Assembly (NCBI GenBank): GCA_022340585.1 | Contig: JAJDNS010000081.1 | Location: 24,089 to 88,088, forward strand | Source of the DNA: Acidobacteriota bacterium | GTDB taxonomy: Bacteria > Acidobacteriota > Vicinamibacteria > Fen-336 | DNA length: 64,000 bases | Direction of reading: 5' to 3' | In this document: one piece after another, positions 1 to 8,503 of the stretch | How the letters are laid out: each line of letters starts with the position of its first letter | Position numbering within the stretch: position 1 is the first letter of the stretch | Made by a program: the position numbers and the translations under genes | Notes under the pieces: generated by a model | Database searches by the model: none | What the model was told of the DNA's origin: nothing | Seen by the model: only the letters and a program-made list of their open reading frames with translations

Positions 1-318
1 GAAGCGCCAGTGATACTTGTCCCCCCGCGCAGGGCCGGCGCCCACCCGCTGGCCGTTCACGTGGAGGACGAAGCGGTTGTCGCCGCTGACGTGGACCACG
101 AACCGCTCCGGCTTGTCCGGAAGCCCGATCACCTTGCGGAATCGATAGACCCCCGCGTCCCGCTGCGGGGCCCCGGCGCACTCGATCCACTGTCCGGTCC
201 ACGGGCGGTGAAGGACGGCGTCGGAGATCGGGGGACTCGTGTCCAGAGCAGCCGCCGGGGGGAGAACGCCAGGGGCCAGCATGGCCGCGCCACTCAGGAT
301 GAACGACAGGCTCTTCAT
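1..318 (-). CDS. GH78-like alpha-L-rhamnosidase, N-terminal part (runs off left edge)
   Basis: Only the first 106 residues are in the window; the frame stays open to base 1. The start is an ATG at 318 with GAGGAGG five bases upstream. The N-terminus (MKSLSFILSGAAML) is a signal peptide ending near the PPAAAL stretch, so the protein is exported. After it, residues 40-106 read like the N-terminal beta-sandwich of family 78 rhamnosidases: WTGQWIEC, then VYRFRK, then RFVVHVSGDNRFVLHVNG followed by RVGAGPARGDKYHWRF. The family removes terminal L-rhamnose from glycans. The catalytic barrel is outside the window, so activity cannot be confirmed. It is divergent from the GH43 gene at 481, which fits a shared glycan-degradation role. 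Confidence 0.65.
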   Translation of the reverse strand, partial: MKSLSFILSGAAMLAPGVLPPAAALDTSPPISDAVLHRPWTGQWIECAGAPQRDAGVYRFRKVIGLPDKPERFVVHVSGDNRFVLHVNGQRVGAGPARGDKYHWRF

Positions 319-424
319 GGATGCCTCCTCGCTGGTCGCCGAGAGGCTAGCACACGTGCTCGGAGTCGCGCGGGGCGTCCTTTGCCGGGACCCCGACGAT
401 GGCCGGCTCCGCGCTCGGGATGGT

Positions 425-430
425 TAGAAT
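425..430 (+). promoter_or_regulatory. candidate -10 box TAGAAT upstream of the GH43 gene
   Basis: TAGAAT preceded by GGT lies 50 bases before the GH43 start. No convincing -35 is visible. The same GG-TAG(A/G)AT pattern precedes several other transcription units in the window. An imperfect inverted repeat AGCAC/GTGCT at 349-360 sits in the same divergent intergenic region and could be an operator. Confidence 0.35.
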
Positions 431-480
431 CAGCCCGGACCGGCCCTCGCCGTGACGGGGGCGTCGTCGAAGGAGAGACC

Positions 481-1629
481 ATGAGACACGTCACCGCCCT
501 GCTCTGCGCCGGCGTCGTGCTCCTGCCCCTCGCCGTGGTCGCGGGAGAGCGCCGCTCCTTCCGCCCCGGCGAGCGGTGGCCGGACGACCAGGGTGTCCAC
601 ATCAACGCCCACGGGGGCGGGATCCTGGACTTCGAGGGGCGCTACTACTGGTTCGGAGAGCACAAGGTGGCCGGCGAGATCGGGAATACCGCCCAGGTCG
701 GCGTCCACTGCTACTCCTCGGCGGACCTCTACAACTGGCGGGACGAGGGCGTCGTCCTGCCCGTGGTGAAGGAGGACCCGGACCACGACATCGCGGTGGG
801 CAGCGTGATCGAGCGCCCGAAGGTCATCCGCAACCCGAAGACCGGGAAGTTCGTGATGTGGTTCCATCTCGAGCGGAAGGGGACGGGCTACCGGACCGCC
901 CGGAGCGGAGTGGCGGTGGCCGACCACGTCACCGGTCCCTACACCTACCGGGGCAGCTTCCGCCCCAATGCCGGGGTGTGGCCCCGGAACATCCGCCCCG
1001 AGCAGAAGGTGACGGCCGAGGTGGCCGCGACGCACTCGTTCTCCGGAGGCGACCTCCCGGACGATCCCGACCGACTCAACCTGATCGCCCGCGACCACGA
1101 GGGGGGCCAGATGGCCCGCGACCAGACCCTCTTCGTCGACGACGACGGCGCCGCGTACCACCTCTACGCCTCGGAGGAGAACTCGACCCTCCACATCTCC
1201 CGTCTCACCGACGACTACCTGGCACCGGCGGGGGACTACGTCCGCGTGTTCCCGGGCCGCTTCATGGAGGCCCCGGCGATCTTCAAGCACGACGGCCGCT
1301 ACTACTTCATCGGCTCCGGCTGCACTGGCTGGGCCCCGAACGCTGCCCGCTCCGCCGTCGCCGACTCCATCTGGGGCCCGTGGGAAGAGCTGGGGAATCC
1401 GGCGGTCGGGCCGGACGGCGCTCTGACCTTCCACTCGCAGAGCACCTACGTCCTCGCGGTGCGCGGCCGGCCCGGCGCCTTCATCTTCATGGGCGATCGA
1501 TGGCGCCCGAAGGACGCCATCGACGGGCGGTACATCTGGCTGCCGATCCGGTTCCGCAACGACCGGATCGAGATCGAGTGGGCGGAGGACTGGGACCTCG
1601 GCGTCTTCGGGGGCGCCGAGTCCCGATAG
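481..1629 (+). CDS. secreted glycoside hydrolase family 43 protein (galactanase-like)
   Basis: A 382-aa exported five-bladed propeller glycosidase. The ATG at 481 is chosen because GGAGAG precedes it and a signal peptide follows (residues 1-22, ending VVAG); the frame is open further upstream but that part is not protein-like. Residues 39-60 carry VHINAHGGGILDF and YYWFGE, and ERPKV at 111-115 supplies the usual acid Glu. These motifs recall the exo-beta-1,3-galactanase branch of GH43, whose members can lack the standard catalytic base. RDQTLFVDDDG near the middle and APAIFKHDGRYYFIGSGCTGW later are further blade motifs. The substrate (galactan, arabinan or xylan) is not fixed by sequence alone. 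Its 3' end is nine bases from the convergent tctA gene. Confidence 0.8.
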   Translation: MRHVTALLCAGVVLLPLAVVAGERRSFRPGERWPDDQGVHINAHGGGILDFEGRYYWFGEHKVAGEIGNTAQVGVHCYSSADLYNWRDEGVVLPVVKEDPDHDIAVGSVIERPKVIRNPKTGKFVMWFHLERKGTGYRTARSGVAVADHVTGPYTYRGSFRPNAGVWPRNIRPEQKVTAEVAATHSFSGGDLPDDPDRLNLIARDHEGGQMARDQTLFVDDDGAAYHLYASEENSTLHISRLTDDYLAPAGDYVRVFPGRFMEAPAIFKHDGRYYFIGSGCTGWAPNAARSAVADSIWGPWEELGNPAVGPDGALTFHSQSTYVLAVRGRPGAFIFMGDRWRPKDAIDGRYIWLPIRFRNDRIEIEWAEDWDLGVFGGAESR

Positions 1630-1638
1630 CCGGACTCC

Positions 1639-3126
1639 TCAGGCCCTTCTCCTTCTCCGGAGGGCGGAGAGCGCCGGAGCGAGCCACAGGGCCACGCAGA
1701 GCACGCTCAGGGCCAGCGACTGGGGGCGCTCGAAGAACGCGAGGGGCGAGCCGCCCGAGGTGTTGAGGGTCCCGATGAAGCGCTCCTCGAGCGGGCCGCC
1801 GAGGACGATGCCCAGGACCACCGGGCCCAGCGGGACGCGCCACGCGTCCAGGGTGAAGCCCAGCAGACCCATGGCGAGCATGACCCCCACGTCGAAGTAG
1901 CTGTTGTTCGCCGCGTAGGCGCCGATCACGCAGAAGAGGACGATGACCGGAAGCAGGATCCGGTGGGGGACGCGCACCAGCGCCCCGCCGGCCTTGATCG
2001 CCAGGAAGCCCACCGGGAGGAGCACGAGGTTGGCCAGGAAGAAGAGCAGGTAGATGGAGTAGACGAGGGCGCCGCCATCGCGGACGAAGATGTCGGCGCC
2101 GGGCGTCACGTCCTTCATCATCAGGATGCCGATGACCAACGCGGTCACGGAGTCGCCGGGGATCCCGAAGACGAGAGTCGGGACCCAGGCCCCGGACAAC
2201 GCGCTGTTGTTGGCCGCGGTCGCGTCGCCGACGCTGTCGAGGGAGCCGTCTCCCGAGTTGGGCGAGAGGCGGCGGGAGACGCCCAGGGACACCCACGCGG
2301 CGATGTCGGCCCCCGCTCCCGGGAGCATGCCCACCGAGGCCCCGATCGCGGCCGAGCGCAGGGTCGCCGCCTTTCGCCGCCACAGCTGGGGCAGGGCGTC
2401 CCCGAAGACGGGGCCCAGACCTCGTCGCGTGGGCTCGGGCTCCGGGGCCGGGCCCTCGGCCCGGTCCAGCACGAGGAGGTTGCGGAGGACCTCGGACAGG
2501 CCGAAGAGGCCGATCATCGCCGGGATGAAGTTGATCCCCCGGTACAGCTCGGCGATCCCGAAGGTGAAGCGCTCGCTCCCGTGCGCGGTGCTGAGGCCCA
2601 CGGTGGAGAGGCCGAGGCCGACGATGAGACCCAGGGCCGCCCGTAGCGGCGACCCCCGGGTCGCCACCACCGCGCACCCGAGGCCGAGGAGGTAGAGCCA
2701 GAAGTACTCGACGGTCCCGAACAGGGTCGCCACCCGGGCCAGGGACTGGGCGAAGAGCATGAGCACGAGGGCCCCGAGCAGCCCCCCGGCCACGCTGAAG
2801 ACCAGGCACACCCCCAGGGCCCGATCCTGGAGCCCCCGCCGGGTGAAGGCGTGCACCTCGTCGGTGTAGGCCGCGGACGCGGGGGTCCCGGGGATGCGCA
2901 GGAGGGTGTTGGGAATGTCGCCCGCGAAGATCGCGCAGGCCACGAGCGTCACCACCGCCGCGATGGCGTGGACCGCGTCGAGATGGAACGTGACCGGCAC
3001 GAGCAGCGCCACCGCCATGGTCGCGGTGAGGCCGGGGATCGAGCCGATGAACACGCCGTACACCGCCGACAGGACGACGACGAGGAGCACGCCGGGATCG
3101 AGGACGGTCTGGAGGGCCCCGATCAC
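1639..3126 (-). CDS. tctA: tripartite tricarboxylate transporter large permease TctA
   Basis: A 495-aa integral membrane protein with about 11-12 hydrophobic segments. It is the large subunit of TTT-family secondary transporters, which import carboxylates delivered by a periplasmic binding protein. Diagnostic motifs are GSIPGLTATMAVALLVPVTF near the N-terminus and LLRIPGTPASAAYTDE at about residues 74-89; a second pseudo-repeat contains GMLPGAGADIAAWVSLG. The start is a GTG at 3126, one base after the stop of the TctC-TctB gene (TGA-C-GTG), so translation is probably coupled. It is last in the operon dehydratase, tctCB, tctA, which suggests a sugar acid as substrate. Confidence 0.93.
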   Translation of the reverse strand: MIGALQTVLDPGVLLVVVLSAVYGVFIGSIPGLTATMAVALLVPVTFHLDAVHAIAAVVTLVACAIFAGDIPNTLLRIPGTPASAAYTDEVHAFTRRGLQDRALGVCLVFSVAGGLLGALVLMLFAQSLARVATLFGTVEYFWLYLLGLGCAVVATRGSPLRAALGLIVGLGLSTVGLSTAHGSERFTFGIAELYRGINFIPAMIGLFGLSEVLRNLLVLDRAEGPAPEPEPTRRGLGPVFGDALPQLWRRKAATLRSAAIGASVGMLPGAGADIAAWVSLGVSRRLSPNSGDGSLDSVGDATAANNSALSGAWVPTLVFGIPGDSVTALVIGILMMKDVTPGADIFVRDGGALVYSIYLLFFLANLVLLPVGFLAIKAGGALVRVPHRILLPVIVLFCVIGAYAANNSYFDVGVMLAMGLLGFTLDAWRVPLGPVVLGIVLGGPLEERFIGTLNTSGGSPLAFFERPQSLALSVLCVALWLAPALSALRRRRRA

Positions 3127-3127
3127 G

Positions 3128-4450
3128 TCACCACCCGAGTGGCCCCCGCGGCAGATCGACCCGGAGGAGATGGCTGAACAGGAGGTAGGTCGTGGGGACG
3201 ACGAGGGCCGAGAGCAGGATGGCCCGCCCCGGCGTCACCCCCAGCCTCCAGAAGAAGAGGCCGAGGAGGACGCCCGTGGTCGGCACGAACCCCGCCGATC
3301 TCACGAGGAGGACGAAGAGAACGACGAACCCCACGCCCTCGGCGAAGTGGGTCCAGCCGGTGCCGGGCGGCCCCTCGGCTCGCGGCCTCCGCAGCCCGCC
3401 GGTCGCGACGAGGCCGGCGAGAACCCCGACCAGGGCGATCGCGAGGAGCAGAGGGTACACGCCGGGTCCGAATCGTCCTCGGCGGATCGACGCGAACGCG
3501 TCGCTCCGGATCAGCTCGCCGAGCGCCTGGTCGGTGCGGGCCAGCGAGGCCCGGGCGGTTCGCGGGTCCTCGTAGCGCCAGTCGAAGCCCTGGCGGCCCA
3601 TGAACTCCCGGAACTCGGTCGTGTACACGACTCGCTTTACCGCCGGGACGAGGACGTCCCGGATCGCCTCCGGCGTGTCCCGGGGGACGCCGAGGGCCCG
3701 CCAGCCCCCGATGGACCAGTCGTAGCCCTGCTCCGCGAAGGTGGGGACATCGGAAAACTTCGGTGTCACCCGCTCGGTCGCCATGACCCCCAGGCAGCGC
3801 ACCTTGCCCCCGGCCATCTGGGCGGCGGCCTCGGGCAGGCTGCAGCAGACCACGTCGACGGTGCCGGCCAGGAGCTCGGCCAGGGCCGACGCGGCCCCCT
3901 GGCTCGAGAGCCAGTTGAGGGTGGCGGGGTCCTCTCCGATGGCCGCGTACCACCCGGCGACCGCGAGGTGCCAGATCCCGCCCTGGGCGCTTCCCGAGGC
4001 CCTGAGCGCGCCGGGGGAGTCCTTGATGTGCGCCTCGAGCGCCCGGAGCGTCGACCACGGGGCGTCGGACCTCACGAACAGGGCCGCGGCGTCGCGGTTG
4101 TACAGAGCGAGAGGGAAGAAGCTCTCGTGGGTGACGGAGGTCAGCCCCCTCCAGTGGAGCATGTTGAGCTCCACGGTCATCATCGTCAGCGTGTGGCCGT
4201 CGGGCCGGGCCCGGGCCCCGCGGCTGTGCCCGGTGACTCCCTGCCCGCCGGTCGCGTTCACGACGTTGACGGCCACGCCCAGCTCCCGCTCGAGGAGAGC
4301 CGCCATCTGGCGCGAGGCCTGGTCGGTGCCGCCTCCGGCTCCCCAGGGGCAGAGGATGAAGAGAGGACGGTCGGGGTACGCGCCCGGGGCCCGGCAGCCC
4401 GCGAGGCTCGCCAGCAGGCACACGGCCAGGGAGCCGAGGATGCGTCCCAC
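3128..4450 (-). CDS. fused TctC binding lipoprotein and TctB membrane subunit
   Basis: A 440-aa fusion of two normally separate TTT transporter parts. The N-terminus is a lipoprotein signal with lipobox LAGC (Cys19). Residues 25-320 are a TctC/Bug-type binding protein: YPDRPLFILCPWGAGGGTD, then GQGVTGHSRGARARPDGHT, then DVPTFAEQGYDW. From residue 326 the sequence becomes TctB: RFGPGVYPLLLAIALVG, which matches the segment after the first TctB helix, followed by three more helices ending at about residue 428. The first TctB helix is missing, so the periplasmic binding domain would enter the membrane where TctB normally re-enters from outside; topology would be preserved. The start is a GTG at 4450, ten bases after the dehydratase stop. 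Fusion of these parts is unusual in the family. Confidence 0.88.
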   Translation of the reverse strand: MGRILGSLAVCLLASLAGCRAPGAYPDRPLFILCPWGAGGGTDQASRQMAALLERELGVAVNVVNATGGQGVTGHSRGARARPDGHTLTMMTVELNMLHWRGLTSVTHESFFPLALYNRDAAALFVRSDAPWSTLRALEAHIKDSPGALRASGSAQGGIWHLAVAGWYAAIGEDPATLNWLSSQGAASALAELLAGTVDVVCCSLPEAAAQMAGGKVRCLGVMATERVTPKFSDVPTFAEQGYDWSIGGWRALGVPRDTPEAIRDVLVPAVKRVVYTTEFREFMGRQGFDWRYEDPRTARASLARTDQALGELIRSDAFASIRRGRFGPGVYPLLLAIALVGVLAGLVATGGLRRPRAEGPPGTGWTHFAEGVGFVVLFVLLVRSAGFVPTTGVLLGLFFWRLGVTPGRAILLSALVVPTTYLLFSHLLRVDLPRGPLGW

Positions 4451-4460
4451 CTTCAGGACC

Positions 4461-5702
4461 TCACCAGTCCATGACCGAGCCGTCGAAGGCGTCGTACTCC
4501 TCCCGGTTCGTCCAGTCGTGTCCGATCTTGTCGGCGAGGGCGTCCTCGTCGAGCTCGATGCCCAGGCCCGGGCCCCGGGGAAGCTCCAGGTACCCGTCCT
4601 TCACCACGAAGGGCCGCTTCAGGTACCCCTCTCCCAGGCTCACCTGCTCCTGGCAGAGAAAGTTGGGAATGGACGCAGCGAGCTGCACCCCGGCGGCGAG
4701 GGATATGGGCCCCAGGGGATTGTGGGGAGCGATGGCCGCGTACCAGGCCTCGGCCATCCCGGCAATGATCCGGCCCTCGGTGATCCCACCGGCGTGGCAC
4801 AGGTCGGGTTGCAGGATGACCGCCGCCTGCTTTTCGAGGATCTCCCGAAAACCCCACTTCGTGAAGATCCGTTCGCCGGTGGCGATGGGGAGGTGGGTCC
4901 CACGGGCGATCTCGGCCATCACGTCCACGTTCTGGCACTGGACCGGCTCCTCCACGAACATCGGCTGGTGGGGCTCGAGGACCTTGATGAGGAGCTTCGC
5001 GGTGGCCGGGCTGATGGCCCCGTGGAAGTCGATTCCGATGTCCGCGTCGGGCCCCACCGCGTCGCGCAGCTCGGCGAACTTGTCGCCCACCCGCTTCACG
5101 AATCCCGGGGGCTCGACGAATCGTGCCGGCCGCCTCTTGAACGGGCCGGTCTTGAAGGCGGTGAACCCCTCGGCCCGCTTCTGCCGCACGGCCTCCGGGG
5201 TACGAGCGTGGGCGTAGACCCGGACCCTCTCTCGCGTCGGCCCCCCGAGAAGCTCGTAGACCGGGACCCCGAGCGCCTTGCCCTTGATGTCCCACAGCGC
5301 CTGATCGATTCCGCTCAGCGCGCTGGTCAGGATGGGACCGCCCCGGTAGAACGCGTGACGGTAGATCGCCTGCCAGTGGTGCACGACCCGGCGCGGGTCC
5401 TTGCCGATCAGGTAGGGGGCGATCTCGTCCACCGCGGCGGCGCAGGTCTTCGCCCGCCCCTCGGTGATGGGCTCACCGAGCCCCACCAGCCCCGCGTCGG
5501 TGTGGACCTTGAGGAAGAGCCAGCGGGGCTCGACCGGGAACGTCTCCAGCTTCGTGATCCGGATCGTGCCGGTCTCGGCGATGGTGGCGAGCTCGTCCGC
5601 CGGCGCGCCGTCCGCCCCCCGAGGCCAGGCGGTGAGGGCTCCGGCGGCGAGGGCCCCCTGCAGCCAGGCTCGCCGGCCCGGCTTCTCCGTCGAGTCGCTC
5701 AT
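4461..5702 (-). CDS. Tat-exported enolase-superfamily dehydratase (D-galactonate dehydratase-like)
   Basis: A 413-aa mandelate racemase/muconate lactonizing enzyme. The ATG at 5702 is preceded by GGGGAGG and followed by a twin-arginine signal (PGRRAWLQGALAAGALTAW); the open frame 57 bases further upstream is ignored. All residues used by galactonate dehydratase DgoD are recognisable: metal and acid residues in IDFHG, Glu in FVEEPV, Glu in ATGERIF, Asp in LQPDLCHAGG, His in IAPHNPLGP and Glu in LCQEQ. The reaction would dehydrate a sugar acid to a 2-keto-3-deoxy acid. Export of such an enzyme is unusual and would place the reaction in the periplasm, just ahead of the TTT transporter encoded downstream. 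Other acid-sugar specificities are possible. Confidence 0.85.
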   Translation of the reverse strand: MSDSTEKPGRRAWLQGALAAGALTAWPRGADGAPADELATIAETGTIRITKLETFPVEPRWLFLKVHTDAGLVGLGEPITEGRAKTCAAAVDEIAPYLIGKDPRRVVHHWQAIYRHAFYRGGPILTSALSGIDQALWDIKGKALGVPVYELLGGPTRERVRVYAHARTPEAVRQKRAEGFTAFKTGPFKRRPARFVEPPGFVKRVGDKFAELRDAVGPDADIGIDFHGAISPATAKLLIKVLEPHQPMFVEEPVQCQNVDVMAEIARGTHLPIATGERIFTKWGFREILEKQAAVILQPDLCHAGGITEGRIIAGMAEAWYAAIAPHNPLGPISLAAGVQLAASIPNFLCQEQVSLGEGYLKRPFVVKDGYLELPRGPGLGIELDEDALADKIGHDWTNREEYDAFDGSVMDW

Positions 5703-5769
5703 GTGCGCCTCCCCTTCCCGTGGCTCCGAACGGCCGCCTGACGGCGTTGGCCACATCACTCGTCTTCCC

Positions 5770-5844
5770 GAGGACCGAACCGGCCGGCGGCCGCTGCCTC
5801 GGCCAAGGACACGATCCCGCCATGGCGATCGTGTCTTCAGCAGG
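5770..5844 (-). repeat. double-hairpin interspersed repeat, copy A
   Basis: About 75 nt, related to copies at 28109 and 32116. Read on the minus strand it has hairpin 1 with arms GACACGATC/GATCGTGTC (plus-strand positions 5808-5816 and 5827-5835), a TTGGCC linker, and GC hairpin 2 (CGGCC/GGCCG, 5781-5785 and 5789-5793), ending in a GGTTCGGTCCTC tail. It lies 68 bases upstream of the dehydratase start and in the same orientation as that operon. Confidence 0.85.
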
Positions 5845-5984
5845 ATGCGGGGAGACGATACCGGATCCAGACCGGAGTGTCTGCTGGTCAGGACGTTCCG
5901 GGGAGTGGGTGGTCACCCTGCCGGCGGGCCGGGCCGGGTCACGCCGCCCCACCGCCCCTGTCCACCGATGGCCCCCAAGAAAGG

Positions 5985-6013
5985 TTGCAATCAAGCTTAA
6001 TTGAGTCCATATT
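5985..6013 (+). promoter_or_regulatory. sigma70-like promoter in an AT-rich island
   Basis: TTGCAA (5985-5990), a 17-base spacer and CATATT (6008-6013) lie in the only clearly AT-rich stretch of this intergenic region (about 5980-6033). It points at the lipoprotein gene starting at 6045. The low GC compared with the surroundings supports a regulatory role. Confidence 0.5.
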
Positions 6014-6044
6014 GCTCAAGTTGATTCAAGACTCGGAGGCGGTG

Positions 6045-6656
6045 ATGCGTCGTGCAGGAGGGGGCCTGGCCGTCGCGGTGGTGGTGATGGTGTCGTTCGT
6101 CGGGTGCCAGCTGAAGAAGGACGAGCCCCCGGCCCCCACCGGCCCGAGTGAGACGTCGACCTCGTCGACCTCGCCCGGACTCTCGTCCCCGGTGCTCGGA
6201 AGCGCTCCGACCGCTCCCTCGCCCACGCCCTCATCGGATCCGGACGCCCCCGAGCCGACGCCCAGCCCCACTTCCGGGAACCCGGCTCCCACCGCCGGCT
6301 CCTGTTCCCTGCCTCCATCCAACCCCGCCAGCGTGACCTGCACCGACGAGAGCCCTCGCCTCGTGGCCGAGGTCGAGGCCGCCCTCGATGCGGTCACCGA
6401 GCGCTACCCGGAGCTGTTCGACTTCAACGACACCAAGTGCGAGACCTGCTACTTCATCAAGGACACGGGCCGCTACCTGGACGAGGTGATCAAGCAGCTC
6501 AACCGGCAGGGCCTCTGCGCCCGGGGCGGTCTGGAGGAGATCGGCGTCAAGTCCACGAACGACTTCTCCGAGCAGTACGACATCATCCTGGCCAGCGACC
6601 ACATGAGACGAGCCCCGGGCTCGTACCGCGGAGTCTGCCGGCCCGCGATCTTCTGA
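6045..6656 (+). CDS. unknown lipoprotein with Pro/Ser/Thr-rich linker
   Basis: A 203-aa protein of unrecognised family. The start at 6045 is chosen because GGAGGC precedes it and a lipoprotein signal follows (RRAGGGLAVAVVVMVS, lipobox FVGC). Residues 25-90 are a low-complexity Pro/Ser/Thr/Ala linker, typical of a tether between the membrane and a folded domain. The C-terminal 110 residues hold a compact domain with five Cys (CSLPP, VTCTDE, KCETCYF, LCARGG, GVCRP), which may form disulfides in the periplasm; EAALDAVTERYPELFDF and LDEVIKQLNRQGLC look helical. No catalytic motif is visible. It has its own AT-rich promoter and is followed by a permease gene 171 bases away, so the two need not be linked. 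Confidence 0.75.
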   Translation: MRRAGGGLAVAVVVMVSFVGCQLKKDEPPAPTGPSETSTSSTSPGLSSPVLGSAPTAPSPTPSSDPDAPEPTPSPTSGNPAPTAGSCSLPPSNPASVTCTDESPRLVAEVEAALDAVTERYPELFDFNDTKCETCYFIKDTGRYLDEVIKQLNRQGLCARGGLEEIGVKSTNDFSEQYDIILASDHMRRAPGSYRGVCRPAIF

Positions 6657-6827
6657 TCCCGCTCCGGGGGGCGGTCGGGATTGGGCGGACCCGGCTGAGA
6701 GCGTGCCGGTCGATTGCTGGACCATGGCGGGGCCGGCCCTGCGGCGCCTTGATTCGAGCGATCCGGGACGCTATGGTCCGGCGACGCGGGCCGAAACACC
6801 CGTCCGGCGGCTCAGCGGGGAGGACGC

Positions 6828-8237
6828 ATGACCGACACCGAGCAGGCCGCTTCCGGACCCGCCGAGGAGTTCGAGCGCGAGCCGGTCCCGAAGCGGTCTC
6901 TCCTGGGCTTCCGTAGCTTCATCGGGATGTACGCCGGGGAGCACACCGCGGGGACGGAGCTGATGATCGGGCCCCTCTTCGTGGCGCGGGGGGCGAGCGC
7001 CGCCGACCTGATCTTCGGCCTGCTCCTGGGGAACCTCCTTGCCGTCCTGAGCTGGACCTTCCTCACCGCCCCCATCGCCACCCGGGCCCGCCTGACCCTC
7101 TACTACCAGCTCGAGCGCATCTGCGGGCGGAAGCTCGTCACCCTCTACAACCTGGCCAACGGCGTCATGTTCTGCTTCCTGGCCGGGGCCATGGTGACGG
7201 TCTCGGCCACCGCGGTGGGGGTCTGGTTCGACATCGACATGCCCGGCCTCAACGACCTCTATCCGCGCGGACTCGGGTGGGTCGTCGCGGTCCTCGTGGT
7301 CGGCAGCCTGATCTCGATCGTGGCCGCCTACGGCTACCAGAGCGTGGCCCGTTTCGCCAACGTCGCCGCCCCCTGGATGGTCCTGGTCTTCCTGGGCTTC
7401 GGGTTCGTGGCCGCCCGCGAGCTTGGCGTGACCTCGCTCGGCAACTTCTGGTCGGTGGCGAAGGAGACCATCTGGACCGGCGGCGACCCGCTGCCTGGCC
7501 AGACGAAGTTCACCTTCTGGCACGTCACCTTCTTCGCGTGGTTCTGCAACATGGCCATGCACATCGGGATGTCCGATCTCTCGATCTTCCGCTTCGCCCG
7601 AAAGTCCTGGTACGGGATCGCCACCGGGGCGGGGATGTACGTGGGCCACTTCATGGCCTGGATCTCGGCGGCGCTCCTCTACTCGCTCCAGCTCCACCGC
7701 AACCCTGCCAACACTGACGTCCTCCCCGGGCCCCTGGCCCAGAGCGCCCTGGGCCTGACCGGAGTCCTCTGCGTCATCATCGCGGGGTGGACCACCGCCA
7801 ACCCCACCATCTACCGGGCGGGCCTGGCCTTCCAGGCCATCGTTCCGAAGGTCTCCCGGTTCAAGGTCACCCTCGTCACCGGCGGGATGGCCACCCTCGC
7901 CGGGCTCTTCCCGGCCATCGCCATGAAGCTCCTGGACTTCGTGGCCCTCTACGGCCTCATCCTCATGCCCATGGGGGCGGTCGTCTTCGTCGACTTCTGG
8001 CTCATGGACCGGCTCGGCCTCCGCAGCGGTTACGCCGCCCACCGGGGCATCGGATTCAACTGGGCGGCGGGCGCTGCCTGGCTCGTCACCCTGGCGGCCT
8101 GCGCGGGTCTGATGCTCTACGGAGGGATCGAGATCTTCTTCGTGAGCCTCCCGGGGTGGTTCATCGCCGCCGTCATCTACATCGTCGGGAGCCGCCTCCT
8201 GCAGAGGCCGGGCGACACGGCTCCGGCGACGTCGTGA
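6828..8237 (+). CDS. NCS1-family purine/cytosine-type permease (first copy)
   Basis: A 469-aa membrane protein with about twelve hydrophobic helices. The NCS1 family imports nucleobases, hydantoins and related compounds by cation or proton symport. Family features are the N-terminal SFIGMYAGEHTAGTELMIGPL segment, then GLLLGNLLAVLSWTFLTAPIATRARLTLYY, and mid-protein AGWTTANPTIYRAGLAFQAI. The ATG at 6828 follows GGGGAGGACGC. A TATGGT at 6771 may be its -10. The gene is followed 13 bases after its stop by a small membrane-protein gene at 8251, probably co-transcribed. Substrate is not predictable; no nucleobase catabolic gene is adjacent. Confidence 0.85.
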   Translation: MTDTEQAASGPAEEFEREPVPKRSLLGFRSFIGMYAGEHTAGTELMIGPLFVARGASAADLIFGLLLGNLLAVLSWTFLTAPIATRARLTLYYQLERICGRKLVTLYNLANGVMFCFLAGAMVTVSATAVGVWFDIDMPGLNDLYPRGLGWVVAVLVVGSLISIVAAYGYQSVARFANVAAPWMVLVFLGFGFVAARELGVTSLGNFWSVAKETIWTGGDPLPGQTKFTFWHVTFFAWFCNMAMHIGMSDLSIFRFARKSWYGIATGAGMYVGHFMAWISAALLYSLQLHRNPANTDVLPGPLAQSALGLTGVLCVIIAGWTTANPTIYRAGLAFQAIVPKVSRFKVTLVTGGMATLAGLFPAIAMKLLDFVALYGLILMPMGAVVFVDFWLMDRLGLRSGYAAHRGIGFNWAAGAAWLVTLAACAGLMLYGGIEIFFVSLPGWFIAAVIYIVGSRLLQRPGDTAPATS

Positions 8238-8250
8238 GGGAGTGAGTGGG

Positions 8251-8427
8251 ATGAGAAAGCTGCTGCAGCTCGCGTCCTCGTTGGCCCTGGCCGGGATCGT
8301 GATTCCTCCCATCCTCTACTTCACCGGGGGCCTGACCCACGACGCCGTGAAGTCGGTGACGCTCGTGGCCACGATCCTATGGTTCGCGGCCACCCCCTTC
8401 TGGATGAACGACCGGTCGCAGACCTAG
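8251..8427 (+). CDS. 58-aa two-helix membrane protein coupled to the NCS1 permease
   Basis: A 58-aa protein, mostly two hydrophobic helices (LASSLALAGIVIPPILYF and SVTLVATILWFAATPFWM) around a short GGLTHDAVK loop. An ATG at 8251 preceded by GGGAGTGAG is preferred over a GTG at 8242. It starts 13 bases after the permease stop, so it is very likely in the same transcript. No family is recognised; the position suggests an accessory or stabilising subunit of the permease, by inference only. A GGCCCC/GGGGCC hairpin follows the stop. Confidence 0.7.
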   Translation: MRKLLQLASSLALAGIVIPPILYFTGGLTHDAVKSVTLVATILWFAATPFWMNDRSQT

Positions 8428-8432
8428 TCGGC

Positions 8433-8445
8433 GGCCCCTGGGGCC
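8433..8445. terminator. short GC palindrome between convergent genes
   Basis: GGCCCCTGGGGCC lies six bases after the stop of the 58-aa gene and before the convergent SelA-like gene. It could form a hairpin with a small loop. There is no following T-run, so termination is only possible, not shown. Confidence 0.35.
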
Positions 8446-8503
8446 AGCGCGGTGTCGAATGGGATCGTGGACTGCCCGTCTACCACGAGCACCGTTGCGG
8501 TTG

